NCBI GenBank assembly: GCA_006538405.1
Contig: BJKQ01000005.1
Coordinates: 2,666,001 to 2,730,000, forward strand
DNA from: Hansfordia pulvinata
Taxonomy: Eukaryota > Ascomycota > Sordariomycetes > Xylariales
Direction: 5' to 3'
DNA: 64,000 bases
The notes beneath the pieces were generated by a model. It was not told the origin of the DNA and made no database searches. It saw nothing but the letters and a program-made list of their open reading frames with translations. The translations under genes were made by a program, and so were the position numbers. Below are positions 11,476 to 23,320 of the stretch, piece by piece. The first letter of the stretch is position 1. Every line of letters begins with the position of its first letter.

Positions 11476-11506
<31 letters not shown>

Positions 11507-12929
11507 TATACGGCGGACGTTGACTCGCCGACGGGGGAATGGGGATCTGATTGCCCACCGAGCGATGAGGGGAGGCGAGCTGCGCAGTTGCAAGCGCATC
11601 GCATCGCCAACAAAGCAAAGCAACGGAACCTAAAGCCCCAAACTTCGTACAGTACGTACCACCCGCACCCGCCCTCCCCAAACGGCTCATCGCGCAAACG
11701 AGACATCTCTGCGCGCCCGTCGCTGCAGCACCGTCTGCGCTACCGGCGCAACAACGTCGCCCACCGTTTCCCCCCCCTTCCCCTTCCACTCCATCCCACG
11801 CAACCGTCGGGTCGCAGGCAGCAGAACGGCCCATAACCGGTTATCCTCCTCCTCTTCTCTCCTGGCCTCTTGATTTCTTTTCTCCGGCGGATGCAGTGGC
11901 GTGACGTAACCAGCGGCGAGAGGCGACGAATCCATTAGACGAAAACAAAGAGTACAAAGCAGCAACAGCAAGCACACAAAAAAAAGCCACGTTGTGCATC
12001 CTTTCAGCCCCAATCCCCCGGGGAAAAAAAAGACCCTCAATTGCGGGTTTGCCGGGAGACGAGGGGGGGGGGGCTTGCGTACGTGAACCTCGCCTTGCCT
12101 TGCCGCTTCGCGATCCTCTCGCGCGTTCCTTCTCCGGCCCAGCGGGGTGGGTCTCCTCTCTTTTCTCCTCTTCTTCTTCTTTTTTGGGGGGAAGATGCGT
12201 CGTTGGGGTGTGTCGTGGAAGAAAGAAGGCGCCGCTGCGTGGGATCGTGACCCTGATTGCCGCGCAGCCAGGCAAACTCTTTCGCCGGGGTACTTTGGGT
12301 GGGAGGTAGGCAAGCAGGCAGACAAGCAGACAGGCAGACAAGCAGGCCAACCACCCCTGTCACAGATCATGGCTTCGCCAAGACCAAGAGAAGGAAAAGA
12401 AGCGCAGCCAAGGGAAGCAAGCCCAACCAAGCGCGCGGGCTGGCTGGGGCCCCGGGCCTGGCGAGAAATGTTCCGGTTGAAGGTCTTGGCTGCCAGCCTT
12501 ACCTCATTCGCAACCTCAGGCCAATATCATACATCACAGGGCAGAAAGAGCACGGGGACTCGCGCAATGGCAAAAGCACACAAGGAATAAGTGATCAAGG
12601 TCTTCATTTGGGTTGGCAAATAATACACATTCCCCAACTCAATCAATGAGACCGCCTCCGAAGGGCGTCAGCGCGCGCGCCCAATCGGCCCAAAAAAATG
12701 CATCCTGTCTTTTCCCCCGTCCTGCGCCGCGGTCGAATGAGCACCCTCTCATCCATGCTGCCGTTGAGAAAAGAGAGAAATGAAAACCTAATGGTACATA
12801 GAAAGACAGGTGGTTAGAAGCAGAGAGCGCGCACACGCGCCAACTCTCCACTCCTGTCAAACGTGAGCAGAAGAATTGTTATGTACAGCCCGAAGAAATA
12901 AAGGTCGGCCGCAAAGTTGCTGCCCCACC
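10707..12929. other. Intergenic region between family member C and the LPMO gene
   Basis: No supported gene. It holds a poly-A/TA microsatellite near 11476-11510 and CT-rich stretches on both strands. Frames of up to 247 codons on the minus strand near 11.7-12.4 kb are low-complexity and lack domains or splice logic. The last 130 bp is the 3' flank of the LPMO gene. Confidence 0.5.
11476..11510. repeat. A9 tract followed by TA microsatellite
   Basis: Nine or ten A followed by about 13 TA units, the most AT-rich point in an otherwise GC-rich region. Confidence 0.95.
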
Positions 12930-14143
12930 TTACTGCTGGGCAGCACGGCGGCGCATGGCAATGGTGCGGCGGCGGTTGGCCATCTTGAGCTCGGCACCCT
13001 CGCCCTCGGTGCACTTCTGGCCGGCGCCCAGCTGAGACACCTGCGACCACTGTCCCGAAGCGCACCGCTGGAACGACGTGCCGCCGATGCAGTTCCACGT
13101 GCCCTCCGTCTGGCAGGCACCCTTCTTCTCGCCGCCGCTGCCCGAAGACGAGCCACCAGTCGGGTAGGCAGCCGGGGCGCTCGCAGACGACGCCGCGTAC
13201 CCGCCCGAGGATCCGGATCCGGTGTCGGCCGAGCTGCTGGGCGCGGGAGCGGCACCTCCACCGGCCGGGTAGCCGCTGTCGGAAGAACCGGTCGGGGCCG
13301 CAGCCGGAGCGCTGGTCATGTAGACACCGCCAGAAGGAGCACCGCCAGCAGCGGAAGAGGGGCTGGACGGGCTGGAAGGGTACGAGGAAGAACCGCCGCC
13401 AGCCGCGCCGCCAACCGGGGTGCCGGAGCCGCACTTGGTGGGCGGCCCGCCGGGAGTGTTGTGGATGACGTTGGGGCCGGGGTTGGGGTAGTTGACGTCG
13501 GTGCCCTCGGCCACGCAGTACTCTCCGCCCAGGTTGGCGACAAAGGTCTCGGGGAGCTGGTCGAACGGAGTCTTGGCCGCGGCGTAGCTGCCGCCCTTCT
13601 TGATGGTGATCGAGGCACAGTCCTGGTAGAACTCACGGTTTCCCGTGTGGTTGATCCTGGGGGCACATGATTAGTCCAGATAATACGCAAATGAAGAATG
13701 GGAACAAAGACTCACCATGACCACAAAAGAGCGGCCGGACCCTCGGGGGCGTCGGACGGGATGGTGAAGGGGAACTGGCCGTTCTGGGTGGGGCAGCCTC
13801 CGACGATGGACTGGATGACCTTGGTCGTCTTGCCCTTGTCGTAGGTCAGACTGAACTGGCAGGAGCCGCCGTTGTGGGTGGCACCGGTACCGATCGTGGC
13901 CTTGTAAGACTGGCCGGCCGTGTAGGTCTCGGTCGACTTGCCGTCAGGAGTACCGAGCAGTTTCAGGGCGCCCTTGCAAGGGTACTGGGCCATGCCCTCG
14001 AGGGGGTTGTTGATGCTGTAGTCGGTGTTGGCCTCCGACGTGTTGGGGTTCTCCTTGGAAGTGAGCGACGCGGGCTTGATCATGTGGATGTGGGCCGTGG
14101 CCGAGGTGGCCAGGGCGGCCAAGTAAGCGTACTGAAGCTGCAT
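12930..14143 (-). CDS. Secreted AA11-like lytic polysaccharide monooxygenase
   Basis: Exons are 14143-13716 and 13656-12930 (384 aa); the 59-bp intron has GTGAGT and CAG. Residues 1-17 are a signal peptide, and cleavage after Ala17 exposes His18, the N-terminal His expected of a copper histidine brace. The second His lies in GATHNGGSCQFSL and a likely axial Tyr in REFYQDC. The catalytic domain is followed by a Ser/Gly/Pro/Ala-rich linker of about 130 residues and a Cys-containing module (residues about 325-365) ending in an Arg-rich tail. That order resembles AA11 enzymes with a C-terminal X278 module. AA11 enzymes cleave chitin oxidatively outside the cell. The AA11 assignment rests on recalled family patterns; LPMO-type chemistry is firmer than the substrate. 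ATG 14143 is chosen because it heads the signal peptide, although the frame is open further upstream. Confidence 0.8.
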
Positions 14144-14299
14144 CTTGAGGGGGTGTGGTGGTGTTGGTGGGGATTTCCTTGTCGTTGGGGTGGGTGTTGA
14201 CGGATCAAGGGGCGATGCTATGCCAGATAGCAGCGGGTATTGCGTTGATCCAGGTGGGAAGGTGTTGTCTTGGGGGGGAAACCTCGTCAAGAGGTTGGG

Positions 14300-14308
14300 T
14301 TTATAAAA
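14300..14308 (-). promoter_or_regulatory. TATA-like box of the LPMO gene
   Basis: TTTTATAAA on the minus strand, about 157 bp before the ATG. It would place transcription start near 14270 with a leader of about 125 nt. Confidence 0.5.
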
Positions 14309-17300
14309 CGAGACGAAGAGACTGTCGTCAAACAGGCGAGACAAACGGGTCGAGTCGATGGAGTGAATGATATCGACTGTTCACACAAACGCGGGTGGAT
14401 GATATCACACGAGGTCTCTGAAGAATGAGAGTTGGGAATCCGCCAGGGAATTCCGGAGAGCAGACAATGAAAAGAGATGGGAAAGAGTGCAGATCTCTTG
14501 GCGAGTGGAAGGAGAGTGGTGAGCAACGAGAAGCAGACGTGCCTGGAAGAGGCTGAACAGGAGCCTTTATGTATTCCCAGGTCTGCCTCAGTCAGAGAGA
14601 GGGACGGAGGGCGAAGAAACAGTGGCGACTGACTTGGTCCACCATCGATCGCGTCCGCCTAGCGGCCCATGTCTCTCTCAGGGGCGGTGAAAGCGAGCAG
14701 CAGGCAGGCAGGCAGACGAGTGAATGCGCGCCGATAGACAACCACACAGAGACACAAACCCACACCCGTGCTGCACACCAGATGGAAGTCGTGCCCGTAC
14801 GTCAAGCCCCACAGAAGGGAGCCACCCAGGGAAGCCGGGGCAGGGCTTGGCTTCGCTCGGGTCGGGACTGGCTGCGCTACGCCGTCGGTCGCCACCGTGA
14901 ACGAACAAGCAAGCCGAACAAGGGGACTAGAAGCGCGCTGAGTCGTTGAAAGAAGAAGGCCTTGTTTCACCTAGCAGAGACACGGCTATAGGGCGATGGT
15001 GGTTCCCCCCACCCCACCCCGGCGACAAGGATGGCGGACCCACCACATGACAGGAGGCGGCAAACGGCCCCAATTCGCCGACCAGGGCCCTCTGGAAGGA
15101 GGGGGCGTCCTGTGAGAGACCGGGGGGTTTTGCGGGCGCAATTGGTGAGTCCGCCGCACAAGGTCCCCGTCGCAGCGTTCCCACGAGGCCAAACGGATTG
15201 CGCCCGACTTGCCACCCGTATCCGTGGCGGGACCCGCGCGCTGAAGCAGGTTGAGTGCGATTGCGGGCGGGCTGTGGTGCTCGGTGCAACAGCAGGTGGC
15301 CGGCCGATAGGGGCTGACCGACTGGATCAGCAACGCATGGCAGGGACGGAGGACGAGGGCGAGGGCGGGCTTCTTGGAGGTTCAGTCTGCGGGTTCCACC
15401 GCGAAAGGGGCTACGATTCAGGGGAAAGGGTGCGAGCCACTGCGCCGAGGAGCAGCAGAGTGACGACAGCTGGAGCAGCGCGGGCGGGGGGGCCCTATAT
15501 CGAGCAGCGACTAAGAGAGAGAGGGGTGTGAGGGTGCCGGGACGCTAGCATCGGGCAAGCGATTGTTTCACCATGGCTTGCCTTGGAAGGACGATCGATG
15601 ACTGGCTGGCGGCGAGGCGCCGAGGGAGGTGATCGACAAGTGGTGGCGGGCGACTGCGAGAAACAGGAGTCGAGTCAGGGTCAGCTCGTCGGCCAAGTCA
15701 TGGGCCCATCCCAGCGTGATGCGCAGGTACGGGAGTCTGCTCAGGCTCAGGGGTCGGGGGGGGGGGGACGCGGGAGGCTGCAGAGAGGGCGTCGCGACGG
15801 CGGGAGCACGAGTCGGGCTGAAAGGCATTGTCGTCGGTCGGGGGGTTTGATGCAGTTGCGGTTGGGTCGATCGGTCGGCCCGGTAGGTAGTCAGGGTACG
15901 AGTACCAGGTTCCCATCCGTGCGGCGGGAGGCAGGCAAGCAGCACGGCAGGCTAAGCGCCCGGGTCGCGCGCTTACTCGCAGGGTCGCACAGAATACTCG
16001 CACGCGTGCCCGCACTGAACACTCTTCCACCCAGTGAATGTTCCCGGCCGGCAGAGGGAAGCTGGAGGCGAGGCGACATCCGATATCGAGGCATCAAGGC
16101 GCACAGGCACGACATTCGCAGTGCACCGAGGCTAGCGCAGGAGCAGCTCCCAGCTCCAGCTGCGCTTGGGCGATGGCGATAGCGATGGCGATGGCGAGCG
16201 ATGGGAGCTGTCACTGGCGACGCAAGACAGTCGGGCTGGGAGGGCGTGGCGAGGCGTGACTAACCGGAGTTAGGGGTGGCCGTGGTGGGTGTGGCCTGGC
16301 TTCGACGAGGCGGGGGGATGCAATGCCGGCGGGGGGTTGGGAGTGGAAGGATGAGGTGACGATGGGGGGGTCTACTCGTATGTCTGTGATATTGACACCC
16401 GTCGTACGTGTAGTGTTCATTGAATGATCGATCAATGTGGCCCGGATTACGTCCGACTGGGTCGCTACTTCCACAGCTTCCATTGTATGCATCTGCGCAG
16501 CAAGAACGCCTTGAAGGTGCTGAATCAGTCAAGCCTGACGTGCATGTTCTACGCGTTGTACATGTAGTTGGCGCCTGCCTGCGGCCCGCGATGATTGAAT
16601 AATATCTGCATGTACTCAGGTACGTCTTGCTAAAGTCGGCTACCTACATAGGTGCCTACTGCACCTACATTTCCAGGTACACTGTTTCTGAGGTGCATGA
16701 ACGCAGTACTACTGGGAAACCGCGACTTGAATTGTACGCATCCCCAATCCATCTTAGTTACCATCGTGGTGACCGTGGTAGGCAAAGTACATGCATCCAA
16801 CAGCACCCACAGAGCATTGACCGGATCCAATCCGACCTGGCCATACCTATATGCCTGAGGCGTCCACTGAACAATCATGTACCTATTCGCACGACTGATG
16901 AGATGGATGGATGCGGTTCGCAGGTGACGACTGGAGAGAGCAGCACCGGGTGGGTGGGGCCCGGGAATGGGCGACTCGGCTGGCCCAAGCGACAAGGAGC
17001 CAATGCCAAGGAAGGAGCCGGCATCAGACGACAACGCATGCGCGGCGAAAGCGTTGAGAATAGAAATCTTTGCCTTCGTCGCTGCCGATCTGGCAACACT
17101 TCAGCAGCACGATGGACCCGCGGCGCTGCCCGTGTATGCAATCCCTTGCCTACAATGTAGGTATTCAAGCGCAGAACATGTCTGCATCATCACACCGAGG
17201 CCGCGGCTGGTGGTTGCTACCTATGGATCTGGGCGACTACACGCATTGTTCTCTCGGGTGGTGCCATGGTACGCATGGGAAGAAATCTCGGAGACAAGAG

Positions 17301-20300
17301 TAAGAAGAAGAAAGTCGAAAGACTCGACCCCGGCCCGGACATGGGATACCCCGGCACCTGGCTCCGGCACAAGCCCCGGCCTTCGAGCACTCATACTCGT
17401 ATTCCGTACACAGGCCCCAGCACAGGCCCCGGCACAAGCCCCGACCCCGGCGGCGGAGCTGAGGCTTCTGGAATGCGCAGAACGTCATTGCCGGCAGAAG
17501 AAGGCGGCAGTGCGAACCGAAGGGATCTGATCTCAGCAGGGGCTCTCAGACAAGATGCCGGTAATTCATCTGGGTAGGAGCTCATACGAATCAGTCGTTG
17601 GCACATGACCAAGCGAAATGAACAATCTCCGCGTAAACTTTGCGGTCTTCTCGATGTCGTCGACAAAAGCCGGCGGCACTCGCATTTGACAGATGAAGTC
17701 CGACCCAACCCCAAGGTTACCTAAGGCACAGAGATACGTTGACAGATACATGTATCTCGTGCCTCGGCCACTACCTACAGGTACCTACCTAAAAGCAGCG
17801 CTGGAGGGCACCGCAAACCTGAAACAAGCCTGACCCGGGGCTGACATCACGAGTAAGGCAGCCCGCCTCATAGGTCAAGAGACGGCAAGATGGAAGTGCC
17901 AGGGTCTGCCCGTCACTGGCAGACTGCCCTGAATGAGTGCCTGGGCCCGCTACCGGGGTAGCCCGTGATGTCCATGGTAGGCACGAGGTACTCGTACCGC
18001 CGTCAGCGGCTCTGGGGACCGTCCACTTCCGCCACCCGCCACCCGCCACCCGCGCTCCGTCGGCCCCCATCATGGCTTCCATTTATTAACCTTGGCTCCA
18101 CACTTTGGATCGGATCCCGCGCCCAGCCTGGCTTTCGTCGCCAAAGACAACGACGATTCAAGCGCCGCCGGCAGAAGCCACCAAGAACAAACAACAAGCA
18201 GCCTTCTCAGCTCAGAAGCAGACCGGCCGGCCACCCAGACCCACCCCATCGCGGCTTCGACTCGCGCCAGCTTCGCTTCTCGGCCAGCCCCGAGCGAGCA
18301 TCAACATGTCCAGTCAGTCACCGCGGCTCGGGCGCCCAAGATCAAGTCTGTTCTGTGCAGTGGTCGTACACCGAAGACTTCTCCTCACATGACATGTCAT
18401 GACTTGCTCGTCGCCCTCAGTCCGACCACAGGCTCCGCCCCACCGAGCCACGCACGCGCCGCAACGCCCCAAGCAAAAAGAACCCTGCTTTTGCTGCGGG
18501 CCTTTTGCACTCGATCCTCCTCCCTCCTCCGGCCGTTTTCTTTTGTCCGTCTCGACAGGACGGTAGGGCGGCGTGGAGAATAGGACTGCGCTGATGTCTT
18601 CCAGCCGCCACCGTCCTTGTCGCCGGCCGTCTCCGCCAGTTTCGCGGCCTCGACTCACGCCCGTCGCCACATGGGATGTCCTCGACCCCGGCCCCGCGCT
18701 GCCTGACCGCATGACGTTTTTTCCTGGTGCACCTGAAACCAATGACTCGACTCGCCCGCGGTTTTGAACTTCTTTCTGTCGCCGCCGTCAAAGCCGCAAG
18801 CCCTCAGCTCGCAGAAGTGCGTGCCCAGTCTCTCGGCACGTGGACCTCGAGACGCCCATGGGTCGACATTGTCTCCTTTCCAACGGCCACGCGTGCGGCG
18901 CCCTGGCCATCTCATCTCGCCAACAGCTCAAAACTTTGTTGTTTTATTAACACAGATGTATTCTCTGGGCACTGCTCGCGCCAAGGCCTGCCCAGCCGTC
19001 ATCTCATTTTCGCCGCTCACCTTCCAAGAGGAGAGAAGGCCGGCGAACCGCACAGGGGGTAGAGAAAGATGGAGGAGAGCTGAGGCTGTTGCCCTCACGC
19101 ATAGACGGCGGCCTCGGTTCCTCTCTACGAGTACAGCTCATTCTTTGAGACACAAGGTGTCTGAAGGACCTGTTCTGCGGCGCCACACGCCTGCCTAAAG
19201 CTGACGCTGGGCGGCTCTCCCAGTGCCCGCGCCAGTGCCTCATACTCCGTATTCTAGACCTCTGCCCCCGGCACCGACCCTGCGGATATCCTTCATGCCA
19301 GGCACGGTGCGAATCTACCTGCCATTGGTTACGTCCTCCGTCGCGATCCACTGTGCCCATGCTCGGCACTGGAGCAACGTCGCATTTCACGGCTCCTCAT
19401 TCGCGAGCAGCACGAGCACGCATGCGACAAGCATTTCCGCATGGGATCCCGTATCCCGAACTACGCCGCCATAAAGAGGCCGCCAGCCAGGCTGGCCGGC
19501 CGAATCGTGGCGACGGACTCAGGCGTCCGACTTGTTGTACGAGTACCTACCTGCCTTGATACCGAACAACACGCGGAGATTGCCGTCTTGCACAAGCAAC
19601 CTGCCTTTGGGCAATGGCTTCAACGGGACCCGAGAATCCCCACGGCACTAACCGGGTGCCGGGCCGGCACCTCAGTCGGGCATTCTTCCTTGCAAGCCGC
19701 CGGCACTCTTCCACGCGCGAATCCTCAAAGGTTACAAAGCGTATATGCCCCGCACCTCGAAAGCAATGAAAGCCCTCCGATCACCCATCTGCTCACCTTT
19801 TTGCCCCCGGGCCTTTGACACACGAGTTTAATCCGAAAATAGCAGGACAGAGTCTCCAATGTGCTGGCCACGCGTGTCAAATAGATTGTGGCGACCGACC
19901 CCCCTGAGCCACACGGTGCACGAGTACGAGTAACGAGTATAGGGGCAAACGGTGCGAGGCTGAACCCGGCCCTCTCTTGGCCCTGGGGCGAACGAGCCAG
20001 TCGTGGCCGCCAGCAGGGCACAAAGGGGTCGCGCCGGCACGCACTTACGCGCACGCAGTCCATCAACTCTGCCCTGGCAGCCCCTGCATCAACGGGCATC
20101 GCCAATCATCCCGCCGAACCGCCGTGCGGGGCGCCGATCACGTCCTGCGAACAAGGTTCCGGCGCACCAGCACGGGCTGCGTGTTCAGAGTGCTGACGAC
20201 AGGGGTCAGCAGGCACTCACGCACACACTTACACACGCTTTGGCGCACACAAGAAGAAAGGCAACGCAGAAAAAAAAAGAAAAAGCCCCCATATCCAGCA

Positions 20301-23300
20301 GCGAAGACCGTCGTTGGAAGCGGCAAATCTTTAATCAACAGGCGACAGACAAGATGCTAGCCTAGGCGGCCGCCCCGCCTCGGCGTGGTCACCTGCGTCC
20401 TGCGTCCTCTGTCGCTACGTCCTCTGTCGCTACGTCCTCTGTCGCTACGTTCTTTGTCGCTAAAGCGCCGGCGCTAACGTCATGGCGCTGCGCATCCCTC
20501 CAGATCTGGGGATCGGGGTCCGTCAATCGTCGAGCCGGTGCACGCCACCGCTCCAGTCCGATCGACGCCGCGCTTCCATCTCATCCCATATGCTGGGATG
20601 CCGAGCAGATCTGCCGCTCACGTCCTCTTGACTAACAGAAACCCAGAAAAAGGCACCAGCGTGCAGCGTCGTTCGCACATTAACTGCATTCACGCACAAC
20701 AACCAGGCAGCATCGCGGCGGCGAGCAGCAGTGCCGAATCCGTCGCCGACCTCGCTGCTGCATGCAGCACCTCCCCCCCCCCCTCCCTGGACCTTCGCTC
20801 CTCCGTCCCAACAGCAGCCATCGCCGAGCATTCCCTCGCAGGATGCCGATGAATGACAGCGACAAGCTGCTGTGAAGCTAGCTTGCTCGTAGGGGCATAT
20901 AACGCGATCGGAAACGTTGCTGCTCGTCTGTCGCAAGGCAAGTCGAACTCAGTTCATATGGCGTTCTTTCGCGCTCTTATGGATAAATTACCGGGTTGGG
21001 CCTCAAAGGCGTTGCTCACAATCCTTTCTCCGGTGCTTCTTGTCGGTGACCACTCTGCGCGCGCGTCAGCAAAGCTTCCATCGCCCCACATCCTCCTCTG
21101 ATAAAGAGAAACCGAAAGAGAACAGCTGAAAGGATTCGACACGTAGAGGCGGCAGGGTCGGCGTGTGAGCCGCCTCTTCTGACCCTTTTCTTTCAATGTA
21201 GAGAAAACGGACAGCTCACGTCATCAGTCACGAAAAGCCCAAGCGATGCAAGGAACGAGCGCGGTAAGTAGATATTGATCTAGGTCGGCCACAGCTGGCA
21301 CACTTCTGCCTCACAGAGAAATTCCCAACAGCGATAACCGCGTGCATTGCGCGAACAGATGGCGTCCACCCAACGCTCCAGGTGTAGAGCAGCCAGGTGA
21401 GTATGGCGGTAGTTGCCATCATGTCCGCCTTTCGCTTGAACGTGCCGGTTTCCTCTTTCAAATCAGTTCTCGGACGGAACAGTAGCAGATCCCCCCTCCC
21501 CCCCCCCCCCATCGCCCGTCCACTGCGTTGCGAGCGAGATGCGGAGGCTAGGCTGATCGACAGGAACAAGGAACCGGGAAACAACGGCGCAGTCGGTAAA
21601 CATCCAAGCCCGTAGCCTGGCGCAGGTAGATGGAGTGGAAACCGAGAACAGTACAGCCCGCAGAACGTGGGCAGGTGGACTGCCAACGTACACTAATCGC
21701 GGAAAACCGCGCTCCGGTCGTTCGGTTTAGTACCCGCGATCTCCATCTCGAGAGCATGAAAGCAAGTCCATCCGTTCGTGTGAATACGTTCCTCGTTTAA
21801 GGAGCAAAGACATGCTCGACTGTGTGAAGATGATTCCGCAACGCGGATTAGGAAGTGAAAAGCGCTGAAGCCGAGGGCCTTTCTCTTCTCCAGCTTCTAC
21901 CGCGGATTGCAGCGGGAGACTGGTCAAGGCAGACCATTGAGAGAGTTAGTGTCGGGCGACCTTCACTCCCCACGCCAGACACCGCGAAATGGCATCGTCT
22001 GCCAAAAAACCGACGGCGATAGTCGTCCTCGTCGCGAGGAATGGGGGGAAGTGGCAGACAACGGGAGTAGACACCCGACACTCCCCTCCCCCTCCCCCCC
22101 CCCCCCCCCTCCATGAGTGAAACGAGGGCCCCTCCTTACTCTGGACCACCCTCGTGCTATTCATAGAGTTCAGTCCTCTGGATCTGCCAGAACATACCCG
22201 GAGACAACTAATTTATAGATTTTGTGCTCCCGACGCCAGCCCCCCCTTCCCCCCCCCCCCCCCCTTTCCCTTACGATCATGTCGAGGAGATGGAGTAGAA
22301 AGGAAGTGCGTCGAACCTCGTGCTGCCAGACAGAGCCCTTCCATGTCGGCAATAGTTGCACACGCAAAGGAGCATCGATTCTGCCACTCACTCACATTCC
22401 TCCGCATGTCGGGGACAGTCGTTCGAACATTATAATCCGTCACTTTCAAAGGAATACGGGCCTGACAGCATGGGGTGAGCAGACCGCATCTTACCTCGAA
22501 CCCGGCGACCAGCGATCGGCTCTTTCGGTTGATGTGTTCTCGTGAGCTCACCACGGATCCAGATTCGCGCATCTTGCGCAACGGCATAGCCTCACAGCCT
22601 GCGCCGGCGTCCCTGACTAGTGCGTAATCTGCCGAAGCCTGCATGAGAGGAACGAGGGCGACAAGACGTTATTCACTTCACAAGCAGAATAAACACCCAG
22701 TAATCGCGGGCTAGATACCCATGTTCATATGTAGTATACCGCTGTCACTCCCAGGACGCGTCATACCCCAGGACTGCCACAAGGGCTATCAACCGGGGAA
22801 GCTCACGTGCAAGTGAGTCACTCGCAGGTCACCTTTCAACTAGCACAACTACTGGTTTAGCTCAACTATATCTCGTCCTCCCCACAAACCCCCTCATCTC
22901 GCATCCCCAATCTCAGCAATGCCCGTCGTGTGATACTTGTGACACGCATCATCTGCTGTAGAGTATCCTAATAGGGGACCACTGCAAACTTAATCACATA
23001 CTGTAATCAAAGATTCCTTCCAAGTAACCAGGCTGAATCCGTACCCTGACTCTCGTACCAGAGCCGTCACTCCAAAAGGGGAGTAATAGCGTCCGTGATT
23101 TGTCTTGGCGCGGCCCGGAGTCGCAGCGGCGCAACGGCGCAGCGGAAGCATAGAGGTAGCAAAGCGCTGAAGATGTGTAGAGGTTGGCAGCTGTTGCGGC
23201 GCTGCACTGGTAGATGTCGGCGTGGTTGTACTGATACTGGTCGACTCAGAAAAAACCCAACAGCGCGCTCTACGCAACGCTGCTTGATGCGGCCAAAGAA

Positions 23301-23320
23301 TCGCAGGGATAGCGCGGTGC
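14309..23320. other. Long gene-poor region
   Basis: No gene could be supported in about 9 kb. Open frames are shadows of GC-rich sequence without domains. GTACTCGTAC-type 10-mers (15896, 17988, 19537) and GTACCTA-type motifs are concentrated here. A CT-rich leader-like stretch ends in ATCAACATG at 18306, but that frame has only 28 codons. A 15-bp tandem array lies at 20404-20463, and C runs lie near 21493, 22090 and 22245. Confidence 0.5.
20404..20463. repeat. 15-bp tandem repeat, four copies
   Basis: Three identical copies of GTCCTCTGTCGCTAC followed by one diverged copy. Confidence 0.95.

Noticed and set aside
11687..12430. 247-codon minus-strand frame
   Set aside because: Overlaps several other open frames; low-complexity content with no recognisable domain.
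18306..18392. Possible gene start (ATCAACATG after a CT-rich leader)
   Set aside because: Only 28 codons before a stop, with no supported intron or downstream domain.
20404..20463. Possible CRISPR array
   Set aside because: Fifteen-base units without spacers in a eukaryotic intergenic region; a simple minisatellite.
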